From Obelidium mucronatum (Eukaryota; Chytridiomycota; Chytridiomycetes; Chytridiales; Chytriomycetaceae): a stretch of 64,000 bases of DNA. The stretch covers positions 248,001 through 312,000 of the forward strand of contig JAIVFH010000032.1 in NCBI GenBank assembly GCA_025765595.1, written 5' to 3'. A program made the translations under genes and the position numbers. The notes under the pieces are model-generated. The model did no database searches. It worked only from the letters and a program-made list of their open reading frames with translations, and had not been told where the DNA came from. Below, one piece after another: positions 11,396 to 23,600 of the stretch (positions are counted from its first letter, which is position 1; the number at the start of each line of letters is the position of its first letter).

Positions 11396-12728
11396 TTACG
11401 GCTCCTTTTGCATTTCCTTCATTTCCATCAAGTGTTGCTTTTCCAATTCATCTGATTTCGGCGTAGGAGCAGCAGCAGCAACAGACGGCACAGATTCCTT
11501 CTTTTGTTGCGCCTTTGCGTAACAATACAAGACACCACCAAGAACAGCCAAGAATACTCCTTCCAGCCGATGCGCTGTGATGGCGTCTTGGAACATGAAC
11601 ATACCAACGATTGAGAGTGGGAGCTTGTTGAGTGTTCCAGCCATGCTATTTTCATCGGGAAAGATATTCAGGACCCCTGCCCCTAGTCATACCCAAGAGC
11701 CGAAAAAAGTAACAAAAAAAAAACTCACCTCAATGTAGTCGACGAAGTAACCCGCAAACACCACGCCGAGCAATACGCAATTCCAAACTGCGTGACACCA
11801 CTCACGAAAATCGCCAACACCAGCCCATTCCATTCCCCTTCCTCCGTCGTTCCCAGATACCGAGAATACAAATCACTGAATGCAGCGCGCTCAAAGATCA
11901 AGGAACAAGCCAATAGAATCGGGAATCCAATCACTTGGTTGAAATAGACTGTATCGAAATCCTTGAATCCGATTCCACTGATTTTGCTCTTCATTGTCAA
12001 TGAGAATACTGTGGTTGCTATAATGTTGGCGGTCATCCAGAAGTAGGATGCTGCGAGGTTGGTTTGCTCCTTTGGGGTCGCATGCATTACATCATCCCAA
12101 CCTGTATTTCAAGAAAAAAAGAAAGAATTCAATGCGGTGTCAGCCCCTCTCCAAATATCTAATATAGTTGGTACCTGCAATGACGGCACTTGCAACAATC
12201 AACGCAAAACTGAGTAAAATGAGCCTCGTCACAGGAGACCCATTGAAAAACAGCCATTCACAGTACGCCATCATGATCAAGCCCATATTCTTGAAGATAT
12301 TCAGGAGGGCAATGCTCATGAAGCGGAGCGCTGTTGCGCCAGTGTAGATCATCAAGACGAGACTGATTGTAACGGGTAGCCATTTTTTGGCATCTTCAAA
12401 GTTGAATTGACGGTGTTTGATGAAGCCAGCATATGCGAATGTGACAAAGATGAGGAGGGTTATAAGTGTTTGGAAGGCGAGCACGAGGAAGGCATGTTTG
12501 AAACCGAATGTGGACATGATGACCTTGTTTGCGAGGACCATCAGCTGAATTCAGTTTACAACAGATTCAGGAGTGGTGGGAAGTCGGCGGAGCATTCAGC
12601 AAAGGGAAGGTTACAGAAGTTAGATTTGCAGCAACTCCAATACATGACTAGTAGTGCCTTACGTTTGAAGACAGGCAATAGGCCAAGATGGCAATCACTG
12701 GCGATTCGGTGACATCAACTTCTGGCAT
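11396..12728 (-). CDS. VRG4: VRG4-like GDP-mannose transporter, copy 2
   Basis: A paralogue of the gene at 8010-9291 with the same exon structure. The start ATG at 12728 opens MPEVDVTESPVIA, and the short first exon ends at SSN before GTAAGG. The second exon continues LMVLANKVIMSTFGF. The Vrg4 hallmark regions are present as VYFNQVIGFP and GTLNKLPLSI, followed by QDAITAHRLEGVFLAVLGG. The C-terminus is longer and more charged than in copy 1 (Ala/Pro-rich, then KQHLMEMKEMQKEP). All exons are open and splice sites are canonical, so both copies are probably functional Golgi GDP-mannose antiporters. Two copies separated only by the GST gene point to local duplication. Confidence 0.9.
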
Positions 12729-13089
12729 TTAGCTTGTATGTTGGAGTTGGTGGCGGATCGTGAGTGACTTGAACCAATCAAAGGTAAAATCTTGAAATCG
12801 AAAACGTTTCAGCTTTTGCCAACCTACTAGTAGAGAGTGCTTCTCTTTCTGGTTAAAGAGGATTATAAATGTCATGGTGAAATAACAGTGTCGTTTTTTA
12901 GTTGTTCCTTTTCAATCAATAAGATGCAATGTGAAAGTAGACATTGACCACACGATAGACTCTGCATGCACGATGTGCTTTATTCTCTGCGCCAAACTGT
13001 TGTCGAAACGGTGTTGTGCATGCTTGACTTGATCGCAATAATTTTTTCGCTCAAGAATCTTATCTGACACCTATAACAGAGTCCAGCAA

Positions 13090-14576
13090 ATGTCGCTCCT
13101 CTCCGCGCAGCTCTCAGCTCTCTGACCGCCGCTCTCTGCCGCGGGCGGCGTCCGCGCAGACGCTGCACCTCGCGTCGCCGCCGGCGTCGGCGCTGTCGCT
13201 TTCGCGCTTCGTCGTCGCCAAGCGGCGGCCGTCCGACGCGCGCGCGCAGCCAATAGAAATCCCGGGCGAAAATCCCGCAGCGCACGCGTCGCCCGCCGCC
13301 TCGTTCCTGTCGCTGCACTCGAACGCCTCCTCGACTGTCCTGGCGGAACACATCAGCCACGCTGTACGAGGAGGGCGACCAGTTCGACGAATACACGCTG
13401 ATGCGCGAAATCGGTACACGGCGCCTTCTCAAGGGTCTTTGAGGCCACAAACACATGCGATCCGGGTGGCGAAGCAACAGTTCGCAATCAAAATAATCAG
13501 GAAAGCCAAACTTGTCTCCCCCGCCGAGTCCAGTGCTCAACTCCCTGTCTCACTCCATGGAGAGTCTGCACATTCAACGCCACATTTCTATTCCCAGTCT
13601 GACTCTGTTGCAGCGACACATGGAGGCGAATGATAGCTTGCCGAATTCTCCTGCACACAAATCACTGCGAAATACAGTCAGCTCTAGTCCTGCAGTTCTC
13701 GGCCTATTTTCACCAGCAATCTGTTAAACTCAGGAAGCGCTCAGAAACTAATGGACAAGGAAACCCGAATCTGGGCAGTCCCTCTCCCACCAAAACATTC
13801 TTCAAATCTACGACGTGATGGAAGTAGACGACGCGCTTTGCATTGTCTCGGAACTTGCCAAAGGAGGCAATCTGTTGGACTTTTTGACCTACTCGCGGCC
13901 GCATTGTGGATTTGGATGGGGTTGCCAAACCAATGTTTCGACAGCTTGTGGAAGCAGTCGATTATATGCATTCTACGGCGGGTAATCGTGCATCGCGACT
14001 TGAAGTTGGAGAATATCATGGTGCTTGGAGGATTGGAAAAAGGCTGCAGGCGGCGCTCAGACTCTTGGCGAACAACAAATTTTATACCCACACTCAAGAT
14101 TTGCGATTTTGGGTTATCGGATTTCATTCATGGCGATTTGCATGAAGTGGATGAAAAGAAGAAGGAGAGGAAGATGCAGTGAGTCCATGTTCACCATGTA
14201 GCAGTAATGCATCGTTTGGTGTTGGATCGCTTCATTACTGCTCTCCTGAAGACTTGCGTGGAACAGTGACTCCTCAAAACGGTGCCCCCTCGGATATCTG
14301 GGCTCTTGCTTGCATACTCTATGCGATCGTGACGGGTGGCTTGCCATTTAATGACTGTTTCTTGCCTCGACTACAAATGAGCATCTTGAATGGATTCCTT
14401 TGACGAAGAGAGGTTGGACAGAATACTCTCGGGCGGACAGCAAGGACAAGAACCCTCTGTACATTCTTTTGAAGGGAATGTTTGACGTGAACGTTACAAA
14501 GAGGCTGACTCTTTCACAAATCTTGGAGAGTGAATGGCTTGAAACAGTGAATGATCATCATCTCCTACCCTGCTAA
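13090..14576 (+). pseudogene. Serine/threonine protein kinase with several frame breaks
   Basis: All main kinase landmarks occur in order on the plus strand but in shifting frames. They are a GC-rich Ser/Ala/Arg-rich N-terminus (from about 13090), a glycine loop GAFSRVFEA near 13410, QFAIKIIRKAKL near 13475, a low-complexity Ser-rich insert, and YDVMEVDDALCIVSEL near 13815. Next come DYMHST, VIVHRDLKLENIMV near 13985, LKICDFGLSDF near 14095, GSLHYCSPEDLRG and SDIWALACILYAIVTGGLPF near 14300, and a C-lobe end RLTLSQILESEWLE before the stop at 14576. The catalytic HRD and DFG motifs are intact. About seven one-base shifts separate the blocks and no GT-AG introns explain them. The order and motifs suggest a CAMK/SNF1-type kinase. 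It overlaps the TIR gene end to end by 4 bp. Either a young pseudogene or a stretch of poor consensus. Confidence 0.65.
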
Positions 14577-16059
14577 ATTCTTTTCAGTTTTCTGTACCAT
14601 ATATATAATAAAATGAAGTGTAAATGTTTTTTATTATGTAATAGTGGATAAACTTTTTTCGAAAAGCAATCATGGTAACCATCGGGAACCAGGTGGTGGT
14701 GGCCAGCCGGTGGCGGTTGTTGTTGAAATGGTTCCACACCTGCAACATCCTGCAAATCCAAAGAATTTCCAAAAGTCCGCTGTTGCTGCGGTGGTTGCTG
14801 CTGGTCTCCTCGAAACAATGAATGTAAGTTCGCAGTCGATTGGTATCCATGTATCTGAAAGTTATGGATCCCTCGCCTGACGGCTGACACAATCTTGGAA
14901 AAAGTATCAGGCGAAATACTTTCTGTGGCTGGACCTTGTGTATCAATGTACTTTTTTTTTGTTTGTTTTGAGTTAAAAAATGATGGATGGATTTGCCAAG
15001 GACTCATGTTTACCAAAGAATCACTCGCCATAAATCCAACAACCGTGGTAGACCAATCGTGATCTTCTCTTTTAGGGCCAACTACGACAATGATTTTTGG
15101 TATCTTGATTTTCCGGATAAATTTGAATTCGTCAGTGCTTGGTAATAAAAGATGTCGTTATTTTTTTTTTTTTTGAATTTAAGTGTTCATCCATGACATT
15201 GAACTTGTTGGAGTCCGTACCAATTCTCTGAAGCATCGTATTCCGAAGATACACAGATAACAGCGAATTTGGCTTTTGTTTTTTTGAGTAATGGAGCGTT
15301 AGAATCATATCCCGGTTTGACAATTAGGAGGGTGTGGCTGGTACTCACAAGGCTTAATTGCACCCACAAGGTGCTCATACAAGCGCTCCCCACCCTCCAA
15401 ACGATCCACGTCCAACCAACAGGGGAAACCAGCCGCCGTCAGTTGTCGAGCTAAATCTCTTGGATCACAAGACTATAACCAAAAAAAAAAGCATGATTAT
15501 CAGCGTTCTGCATGAGGTGAATAGTCGCCTAGTAACGTTTTTGAATTAGAAAGTTCCAACTTACACCACATGCATCGTTTGACCCAATTTGACCCAATTC
15601 ATATGCGGACTTGCTATTTTTCCAACAATATGACATGAATACGGACCAATCGGGAGATCCACTGGTATCAGGATCCTGCGCAACCGCCGGCGTTCCACTG
15701 GGACTTGCGGTAGCGGTAGGAGGTGTGCCAGTAATGCCAGACGTAAGAGACACAGTGTTTGAGTTGTTCCTGCTTGGTGGACCGACGGCAAGAGATTGCG
15801 ATCCTAGTGATGAAGCGGAGAGCGAAGCAGAGACAGGCGGCGGTAGTCTCTCTTTTGCTTCTTGTGCCTTGATTTGAAGGACTAATTTGTTGTATTCGGC
15901 TTCAACGATTCTCAGTTGGGTTTCGAGACTGGAAAGTTGGGACATGTCTGTGCTTTCGTTGAAGAGAGTTTCGATTTGGATGCATTCGTTGCGTTTTGTG
16001 AGGGCTTTTTGGCGTAGAGTTGCGAGGGTTTCTTCGGGCTGTTGTGATGATGTTGGCAT
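14573..16059 (-). CDS. TIR-domain protein with glutamine/proline-rich tail
   Basis: The N-terminal exon (ATG at 16059) encodes a coiled coil of about 80 residues (ETLFNESTDMSQLSSLETQL region), then a Ser/Thr/Pro linker, then DWSVFMSYCWKNSKSAYELG, the opening strand and helix of a TIR fold. Later exons supply RQLTAAGFPCWLDVDRLEGG, AKFAVICVSSEYDASEN and IPKIIVVVGPKREDHDW in the expected TIR order. The last exon is rich in Q and P, followed by His-rich sequence. TIR domains act as adaptors or NAD-cleaving enzymes in immunity and cell death. The region that normally carries the catalytic glutamate (after the SEYDASEN strand) falls at an ambiguous exon or frame boundary near 15210, so NADase activity cannot be judged. 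The start lies 47 bp from the divergent GNAT gene. Confidence 0.7.
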
Positions 16060-16106
16060 TCTTTTTCAGAAAATAACCTATCATGCAGTATCGTGGACCA
16101 CACACC

Positions 16107-16186
16107 ATGATTCCAGCAGACGTCTTGAAGACCGCAAGGTATACCAAATAACTCCTCAAGAGTCTTATTTACTTGGGAAGGTTCTC

Positions 16187-16253
<67 letters not shown>

Positions 16254-16864
16254 TCACACACTGCATCAATAGACTCACGCTAAGGCCTCTTGAAATAAGC
16301 GACCCGGCAACTCCCTCCATCTTTGCCAAACTCTTTGCCTCTCTATCCCACGAAAAATCCAAAGACTTGTTCCAATACATGACTCTCGGCCCTTTCGACT
16401 CTGCCAAAGCCCTTGAAACCCACTACCAAAACCTATACAACCAACCCGACTGTCTCGTATACATTGTATTCCTCAACGACCCAGAAGAAGAAACGCCAAT
16501 CGGATCATTCAGTTTCTTTCATTGCAGTCCATCGGATCGACGAGTTGAAATCGGGGTCGTTTGGATAGCGGGGGAGTTCCATGGCCGTGGGTATGCACTG
16601 GACGTCTCGTATTTGATGCTTCAGCATGCGTTTGAGCATTCTGGGTCTACGATCCAGAGAGTTGAGTGGTCGGCGCATCATTTAAATGTGGCTAGTCAAA
16701 AGACTGCTGTCAAGGTTGGGTTTAGGTTTGAAGGGATCTTGAGGAAACATCGGTTTTATAAAGGTTGTGTAAGGGATTCGTTCATGTATTCGATTGTGGA
16801 TGATGAATGGGCGGAGAAGAAGGAGGTGCTCGTCAAGAGAATGGTGGAGCGTTTACAGGGTTGA
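16107..16864 (+). CDS. RimJ/RimL-type GNAT N-acetyltransferase
   Basis: A short first exon (16107-16138, MIPADVLKTA) splices across a GTATAC-to-CAATAG intron directly to RLTLRPLEISDPATP, the usual start of RimJ/RimL-like acetyltransferases. The second exon (16273-16864) holds the GNAT core: VYIVFLNDPEEETPIGSF, then EIGVVWIAGEFHGRGYA with the acetyl-CoA binding turn (HGRGYA in place of R/QxxGxG/A), AFEHSGSTIQRVEWSAHHLN, and AVKVGFRFEGILRKH. This family transfers acetyl groups to amines of proteins or small molecules; the substrate is unknown. The start choice removes a long CA microsatellite from the coding sequence by placing it in the intron. Confidence 0.85.
16188..16248. repeat. CA dinucleotide microsatellite in the GNAT intron
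   Basis: About 30 uninterrupted AC units inside the single intron of the GNAT gene, 24 bp upstream of its 3' splice site. Likely polymorphic in length. Confidence 0.97.
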
Positions 16865-16977
16865 TGTTGTGTAATTTATATTAATAGCTGCGCGTTATGT
16901 GGGGGCATATTAAATGGGGAGGCCCGGATTATTCGCGTCGTCATTGCAGTCTTTTTTAGGAATTGTCATAGTTAGAA

Positions 16978-19900
16978 ATGAAGCCAAACAACCCTCTCTA
17001 TGTTATCCTTACCATCTATGCATATCTTCACGGTGTCCTCGGCGCAAAAGATCCGCGTCATGTGATTAATATAGGAGTAATCTTGCCTCTCAGTATGCCT
17101 CCAGATGACCACAACCCAATACAAACCATGAGGCAGTTGGCTGCAGTTAAGCACCCCCCATGTTTTTTCATCTATCGTTATTTTCTTCACATATTCAAAA
17201 CGGATTCAAATCACTCAGCTCGCTGCCTATGAAGTCAACAAGAATGACGCTATTCTGCCTGATGTTCTGGTCAACATTGTTGAAATCGATTCCTGGAACA
17301 CGAATCACACCGCATATCCTGCCAAGGCCCTTCCGAAAATTCATCAGTCGCGTCAATATTTTTCAGCTGGATTGGCTGCTACGAGATCGATGGAAGCTGT
17401 ACAGCAGTATCCAAACATGGTTGCAGTGTACGGGGGATATTTCAGCACTGCATCAATGTAAAGCCCGAAAAAAGCGGCAAAAGCTGTCCCTTAATTGTTC
17501 CATTCTCATTCGTTAATTTTTTTGTGTGTTCAGGGCGAGCGCGAGTGTATTCTCTCAATATCAGATTCCAATGTGTGGAGACTTGGCTGGAAGCCCCAGC
17601 CTCTCAAACAAACACAACTATCCATACTATTTCAGAATCTATCCGGGACGCGGCATCGGGAAGCACATTCTCTTGCTTTTAAGGAGTTGGAATGTGGGTC
17701 GCGTTGCTGTTCTTGTAGGGCCTGATGAAATGGATCAGCGCTCAGCCGCCGATACGATCGCGATATTGCGGGTTAATGACGTGGATGTGTTGGCAGTTAT
17801 TAATGTGGATTCTGCGGGTGGGAATTTATCGGCGATTGTAGATCAGTTGAAGGTTGTGGATGCGCGATATATTGTTACGTTTGTGGCGACTGCGAAATTG
17901 AAGTCGGTCTATTTTCATTGCAAGTATGTGGACTTTCCTCTCTTTTGAGTTTCGGTTGGGAGTCTGTCTTTTTTTAATTGACTTACGGTAGAGACTTGAT
18001 TGGCTCAAAGTTTGTGTGGATGGGTGTCCAGCCGCCAACAACCTCTTATACTGATATCTCGGTGGAAGACAAGGCGCGATTGAATGGCTTCATTCTAGTG
18101 ACACCCAAAAATGAAGCGACAACAGATCCAGAGTTTTGGACATTGAACAAGACGTGGGTTGGACTTCATAATGAGAATCCTGATTTGTAAGCTTCCAAGG
18201 ATGTGACGAAATTAAGAAATATTGATTCCCTATTTAGTTTTTCGGCGCCAAGTCTGGATCTGTCGTCTCCTGTTGGGGCTTATGATTGTGTGAAAACGTT
18301 GTTGATTGGCATAGATCAGGTGTGAATAGACGAATACTTCAAAAAAATTGTATTCACTCTATTTTGTTAGTTCCTTCAACGCAATCCTCAATATTCTGCT
18401 GAAATGCTTTCGTGCAAGAAAGTTGCAGCAATACCTGACTTCATCCGCCTTCAGCAATACAGGTAAAATCATTTCTCTGAATAATCTTTTATTTCTTGGA
18501 TCATGTACTGAACTGCAGTTTGTACAGGCTATCATGGGGCGTATGCCAGTCCTATAGTTTTAAACCCAAATACAGGAGATCTCCTAATGTAAGGAAACTG
18601 AAATCCGGCTGAAAATACCTTTAATGATTTTGAAGTGCATACAAGTTTCGAGATCTTGTCAACAATGTTGACTTTGCCTTCACGGACATCAATGCAACTC
18701 AAATATCTTTTTACCCCCGAAATTACATTGAAATTCAATAATGGTGAGTTTGAATAGAGTAAGTACTTGAAGTCTAACTCTCTTTATAAATTAGGATCAA
18801 CGATTCGCCCCGTCAGATAGGTCCCCACCAGTTTCGGCTGTGATTGAAGCGAATAGCGCAGAGGGGACGGCTACTGCAATTTCTTACTGCTACTGGAATC
18901 ATAATATGCTTCATTTGCTCCGTCCTCCTCTACACGTACTGCCAGAACAAAATCTTTGTAAAAGCAGCCCCCCTCTTTTCAGGAATCATGATAACATGGA
19001 GCGGCAGCAGCATATATATCGATGCAGTTTTCATGATTGGAAAACCATCCGACGCTACCTGCCATGCGCGGCTTTGGTTTCAATTGATGGGATTCGTAGT
19101 GGCACTAGGGGCGTTTTTGGTTAAAAATTATCGGATTCACATTATCTTCTCCAGTCGAACCATTATTCCAAAAAGCAAATTGTCAAATATGAGGTTTGGG
19201 AGGTTTTTCGCGATTTTCGTTTTGCTGGAGATTGTTAGTGATTCCTTTTTTTTCTTGCAATCGCCCAATTGAAGATCTAACCATGGTTCCATCGCATAGA
19301 TTCTGTTGACATTTTGGTCCATTCTTTCGAACCCAAAACCTTCACGTCAAGACGACTACAATCAAATCAACTCGTTTCAATGCACTTCAACGTCTGCCAA
19401 AATTCCCAGCATGATTGCCATTGATCTCTTGTACGCCTACAACGCCATTCTCTTGGGCCTCGCTGCTCTCCTTTCCTATTTAACGCGTGGCGTCAACAGC
19501 GACTACAACGAATCCCTATTCATGTTCTTTTTCGTGATTGCAGCAGTTCTTACGTCTGGAACCACAGTCAATGTTCTGGAAACGGAGGTCGGAACAAGAC
19601 CTCTTGTGATTCGAAGCGTTGCTACGTGGATGTTCACCACATTTGTTCTCTTGATTTTTTTTGTGCCGAAAACAATCAGTGTGTATTATAGTCAGCTGGA
19701 TGTGAAACAAAAAACTCGGCTCAGTCAGATTATTAGTTCTGGGAAGCGATCTGCGGGTAGTGCCGCCGCCGCCGCCGCTGCAGCAGCGGTGGGAGTGGCC
19801 GGAAGTATCCCTGCTGCAAAACGCAAGCCAAGCGTTTTTATGCAAAAGGGAATCACATTTGGAGTACTTGTGAAGCAAGGTGGCTGGAAGTGGCCTCAAA

Positions 19901-20638
19901 CGAGCCGACCGCCTAGTGATAAAACGGTGGGATTGGGCTTGCGAGGAAGCAGTAGTACTGTGGTTTTATCTTCAGGAAATCTCAAGTTAGAAAAGGTCGG
20001 ACTTAGTAATGATTCAGTCAGCTCTAGTATCAAATCGAGAGGGGTTTCTGTGGCTCGGATCACAGGATCGTCTTGTGATGCCATTAATGTTCAGAATGGT
20101 GGAAATCATAGAAGATCGGTTAGCTCTATATGCCCTTTGCCATCTATAAATATGGGTGCCAGGCCAGGTAGCATTATTAGTGCTGCTTATATTCGGCGGT
20201 TCTCTTATGAAGATGAGAAATTGTCCGGGGTTCCAAAGCGGAAAGATGGGAGTATAAGCGAGTCTTTATACTCGATAACGTCGAAGTATAAATTTGATAT
20301 ATTGGTAAGTACAAGCTTTTATTTATAGTCATGCGGAAGCTGATATTCTGCAACAGGGCCGTTTCGATGTCACGATAAATTGGCACGTTTACAAACAATG
20401 GGGGTACTGCGAAGTAATGATTCATTCAGCTGGTACCAAAGTTTGGCTATCGGTGGAGATTAGTGATTTTGTAGACTGTTTTGTGGTGGCGAATGTTGAT
20501 GTGCAGATCCTTACAGCAGGGAATAGCGTTATTGTTAAAGAAACACACGGAAAAATGGCTCTAGGACGCGTGCTGGTGATTGAATTGGAGACGGACGCGT
20601 TGGCAGTTGACCTCGTTGCCAAAATCAAGGCAAAGTAA
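16978..20638 (+). CDS. Class C (GABA-B-like) G-protein-coupled receptor
   Basis: About ten exons. The first (ATG 16978) has a signal peptide (YVILTIYAYLHGVLGA) and begins a periplasmic-binding-protein-type ligand domain: VINIGVILPLS, later NMVAVYGGYFST, VFSQYQIPMCGDLAGS, VGRVAVLVGPDE and GAYASPIVLNPNTG. The membrane region follows: GIIICFICSVLLYTYCQ, then FVKAAPLFSGIMI and CHARLWFQLMGFVVALGAFL, a good match to the TM2-TM3 region of GABA-B receptors including the conserved Cys. Further segments end near 19670. A long cytoplasmic tail of about 300 residues has an alanine run, many serines and basic patches. Such receptors sense amino-acid-like or other small ligands and signal through G proteins; the ligand is unknown. 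The junction between ectodomain and TM1 (18790-18900) changes frame once without a clear intron. The next gene starts only 29 bp after the stop. Confidence 0.8.
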
Positions 20639-20667
20639 AACAATGGATTGCAAAGTAAACAATAAAC

Positions 20668-23600
20668 ATGGATTTAAACGATCCCACGCCTACATTGGAC
20701 CCTTCAAGAGATGCTTTGCCCTCGAAAGATAAAATTTCTTATAGTGACTCCACGCCGGGATCTCCAAAGCCCAACGAAGAGTTTAGGGCTTTCGCTGCAA
20801 AAATTAGGGCAGGAAAGGAAAAGGAAGGTACTACCCACTGCAACATACTGCTTGCCGAATCTTAACCACGTTTTCCATTAGCGAAATTTAAAAACATTGC
20901 GCAGATTGTTTTGAGGGGCAACAGACGTGGATCGAATGAAGACTTGGCAGAGTTGATTCCAACGCCACAAACCGGTAATAACACTCGAAACATCTTCAGC
21001 CGCTTTTTAAAGATAATAATCAACAGCAGAGCTTACAGTTAAGGAAAAGCTGGTGGCAGCTACGGAAGCTATTATTGCGGCAAACCACTTGAATGATACT
21101 GTACACAACCACCCATCGGGTCTTTCTGCAGCTCAGGCACTTACACGTCTCACGGGGCAGCTTCACGACCATGCAGAATTTATTCCCGAATTCCTGCATA
21201 ATCCTTTAATATCAATTGTTGCTTTTCAAGATTCGATTGAAGCGCAACTAGAAGGACTAAAAGCCTCCCTTGAGGGAATCATTCACTGGGAGGCTGTACT
21301 AAACTCTTTGTATATTACATCTGCAATGTTCTTATCTTGGTTTGTCGGATACTGGAATTTAGGAATAGGTTGGGTTTTTGTGTGGATGTTCTTTGTTAAT
21401 GGGGCTTACCGACGAAACATGGAAAGGATAAAAGGAAAAATTGAAATCGAAGCTGCGCGTGTGCTGGGCTTAAGAAAAGTAAGCATCTCGAGTTGGTTGG
21501 GTTTGTTCTGGTATCTGACCAATCACAAAATAGCTCGAGAATGATGCAGAAACAGGTTGAATGGTTCAACCTGTTTCTAAATCGTTTTTGGGTTCAATAC
21601 GAACCGTCTCTTTCAGAATCCCTGAAGAATACAATTAATCCCGTCCTCACTTCCTCTAAACCTGGCTTTCTTGACGATTTATCCCTTACCGTGTTTACTC
21701 TCGGCACCGTAGCTCCGCGCATTGAAACAATCAGAACGATTCTTCAGACAGCGGATGATGTTCTTCAGATGGAATGGGATTTGAGCTTTGTTCCCGTTGA
21801 CGAGGATGGTGTTTCGAAACGTGAAAAGGACTTGGGAAGTGTTCGCGATTCAAGAATCGAAGTCGTTGCGAAACTTGGAAAGGGTCCAATGGCTATTCCA
21901 ATCCCTATTGTTGTTGCAGAAATTGAGTTTCGTGCAAGACTACGATTGGAATTGACATTTGTCAGCAAGTATCCACATATTTCAAAAATCGACTATATGT
22001 TCACCGATACGCCTGCGATTGATTTCACCTTAAGGCCCTTGAAGGCTTTAGACATGATGGATGTGCGTCTCTCTTGTTAAATGTCTTATTGTTAACAGAA
22101 AAAATAGATGCCAGGCCTCAAGAACTCGCTCAATCAAATCATTGCGTACTCTTTATCAGGATATGTGTCCCCTCACAAGAATAGCATTGATGTGGATGGA
22201 ATAATGAATGGAACTAGTTCTGGTAAACTTGCGAAAGTCCAATTGCATTAAGACACGCTTATTAAAATGGGAACCAGATTCTCCCGTCGGAGTTTTAAAA
22301 ATAATCGTACACGAAGCCAAAAACTTGAAGAATATCGAACTTGCCGGAATATCGGACCCGTATGTTGCCGTACGTCTTGGGGGTAAAGTTGTAGCTATAA
22401 CGGGGACAAAAGAGAATAAGTTGTGTTTCATAATTTTGTGTCGTTAACTTCGTGTTAACTGTGTTTTCTTGAACCAGCTTGAATCCGTATTGGGGACAAA
22501 CTCTATTCATCCCAATCATGTCCAGCAATTTATTACCAAAAAATAATGAGACACCTCTCGATGAATTGGAATTTGAAATTTTTGACGCGAACGAGGCAGG
22601 GAGTGACAAGTCGATGGGATTGGTCAAGTCTGTCAAACTATCCCGCTGGGTAAAGATACTGGACGAAATTATTATTGCGAAACAGGAGGCAAAGAAGTCA
22701 GAAGACTTGAAGGCATCGAAAAACGACCTGTCGAATCAAGAAACAGCATCTCTACCTCCCATCCCTCTACCGTCTGTATCTTCCGGAGAACCCCTGACAA
22801 CAGAAGAAAGCGAGGCCCTTGTGACAGAATGGGGTGTTCCTATTGATGAGTCAGGAAGTGACGTGTGGCATATTTTGTTTGCTCCCGAGAAAAGCTCAAA
22901 AGATAAGAAGGGTCGAGGAGAGCTGCGTTTGGAAATGACCTACATGCCGCTCAAACTGTCCGGTTCGCCATCAAATTCTCCTGCTTCTGCAACTGAAAGT
23001 GAACAAACAAATGAGGACTCCAATGTTGGTGTCTTGACGGTGAATGTCCATGCAGCAAAAGAAATACCGACGTGTAAGCAATCTTCTCTTCGATGTGACG
23101 TGGTTTTAAGCAATGTGGACTATCCGCCAAATGGGCCGAACTGGCTTATGGGGTCGACTCATGTCATCAAAAAATCTAATAATCCCGTCTGGGAATGCCC
23201 AATTCGATTTTATGTTATGAATTCAGAATCTGCGGGATGTAAGGTGTCTATCAAAGATGGATCCAAAACAGTTGGAGACGTAGACCTCAAAGTTCAAGAA
23301 ATCCTAGCTAAACTGGTAGGTTAAAGTAATGTAAACTCAATATTGCTCAAACACTGCAAAAAGAATTCAAAAGATACTGGATCCGATTGGTTCAAACTGT
23401 CGTCATCTTCTGGGAAAGTGCGATTAACTTTCTCTTGGAGCAAGTTGGATCCCGCCTACAAATTAAGCGATGAATCCCAATCCACGAATAATAAGGCCAG
23501 AAGAGAGCCAAAAGCAGTACTCAAGCTGAAGATCATGAGAGCCAAAGCGCTGATGAATGTGGAAGGTCTCGGAAGAAAGTCCGATCCATATGTCAAGATT

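Noticed and set aside
12407..12712. Acidic plus-strand ORF
   Set aside because: Antisense of the second VRG4-like gene, whose exons and splice sites are complete.
13090..14576. Bacterial contamination as an explanation for the GC-rich kinase segment
   Set aside because: The kinase is eukaryotic in type and continuous with AT-richer sequence encoding the rest of the same domain.
15887..16272. Long N-terminal extension of the GNAT protein containing a Thr-His repeat from the CA microsatellite
   Set aside because: A GTATAC donor at 16139 and CAATAG acceptor at 16272 place the repeat in an intron and join MIPADVLKTA to RLTLRPL, the normal family start.
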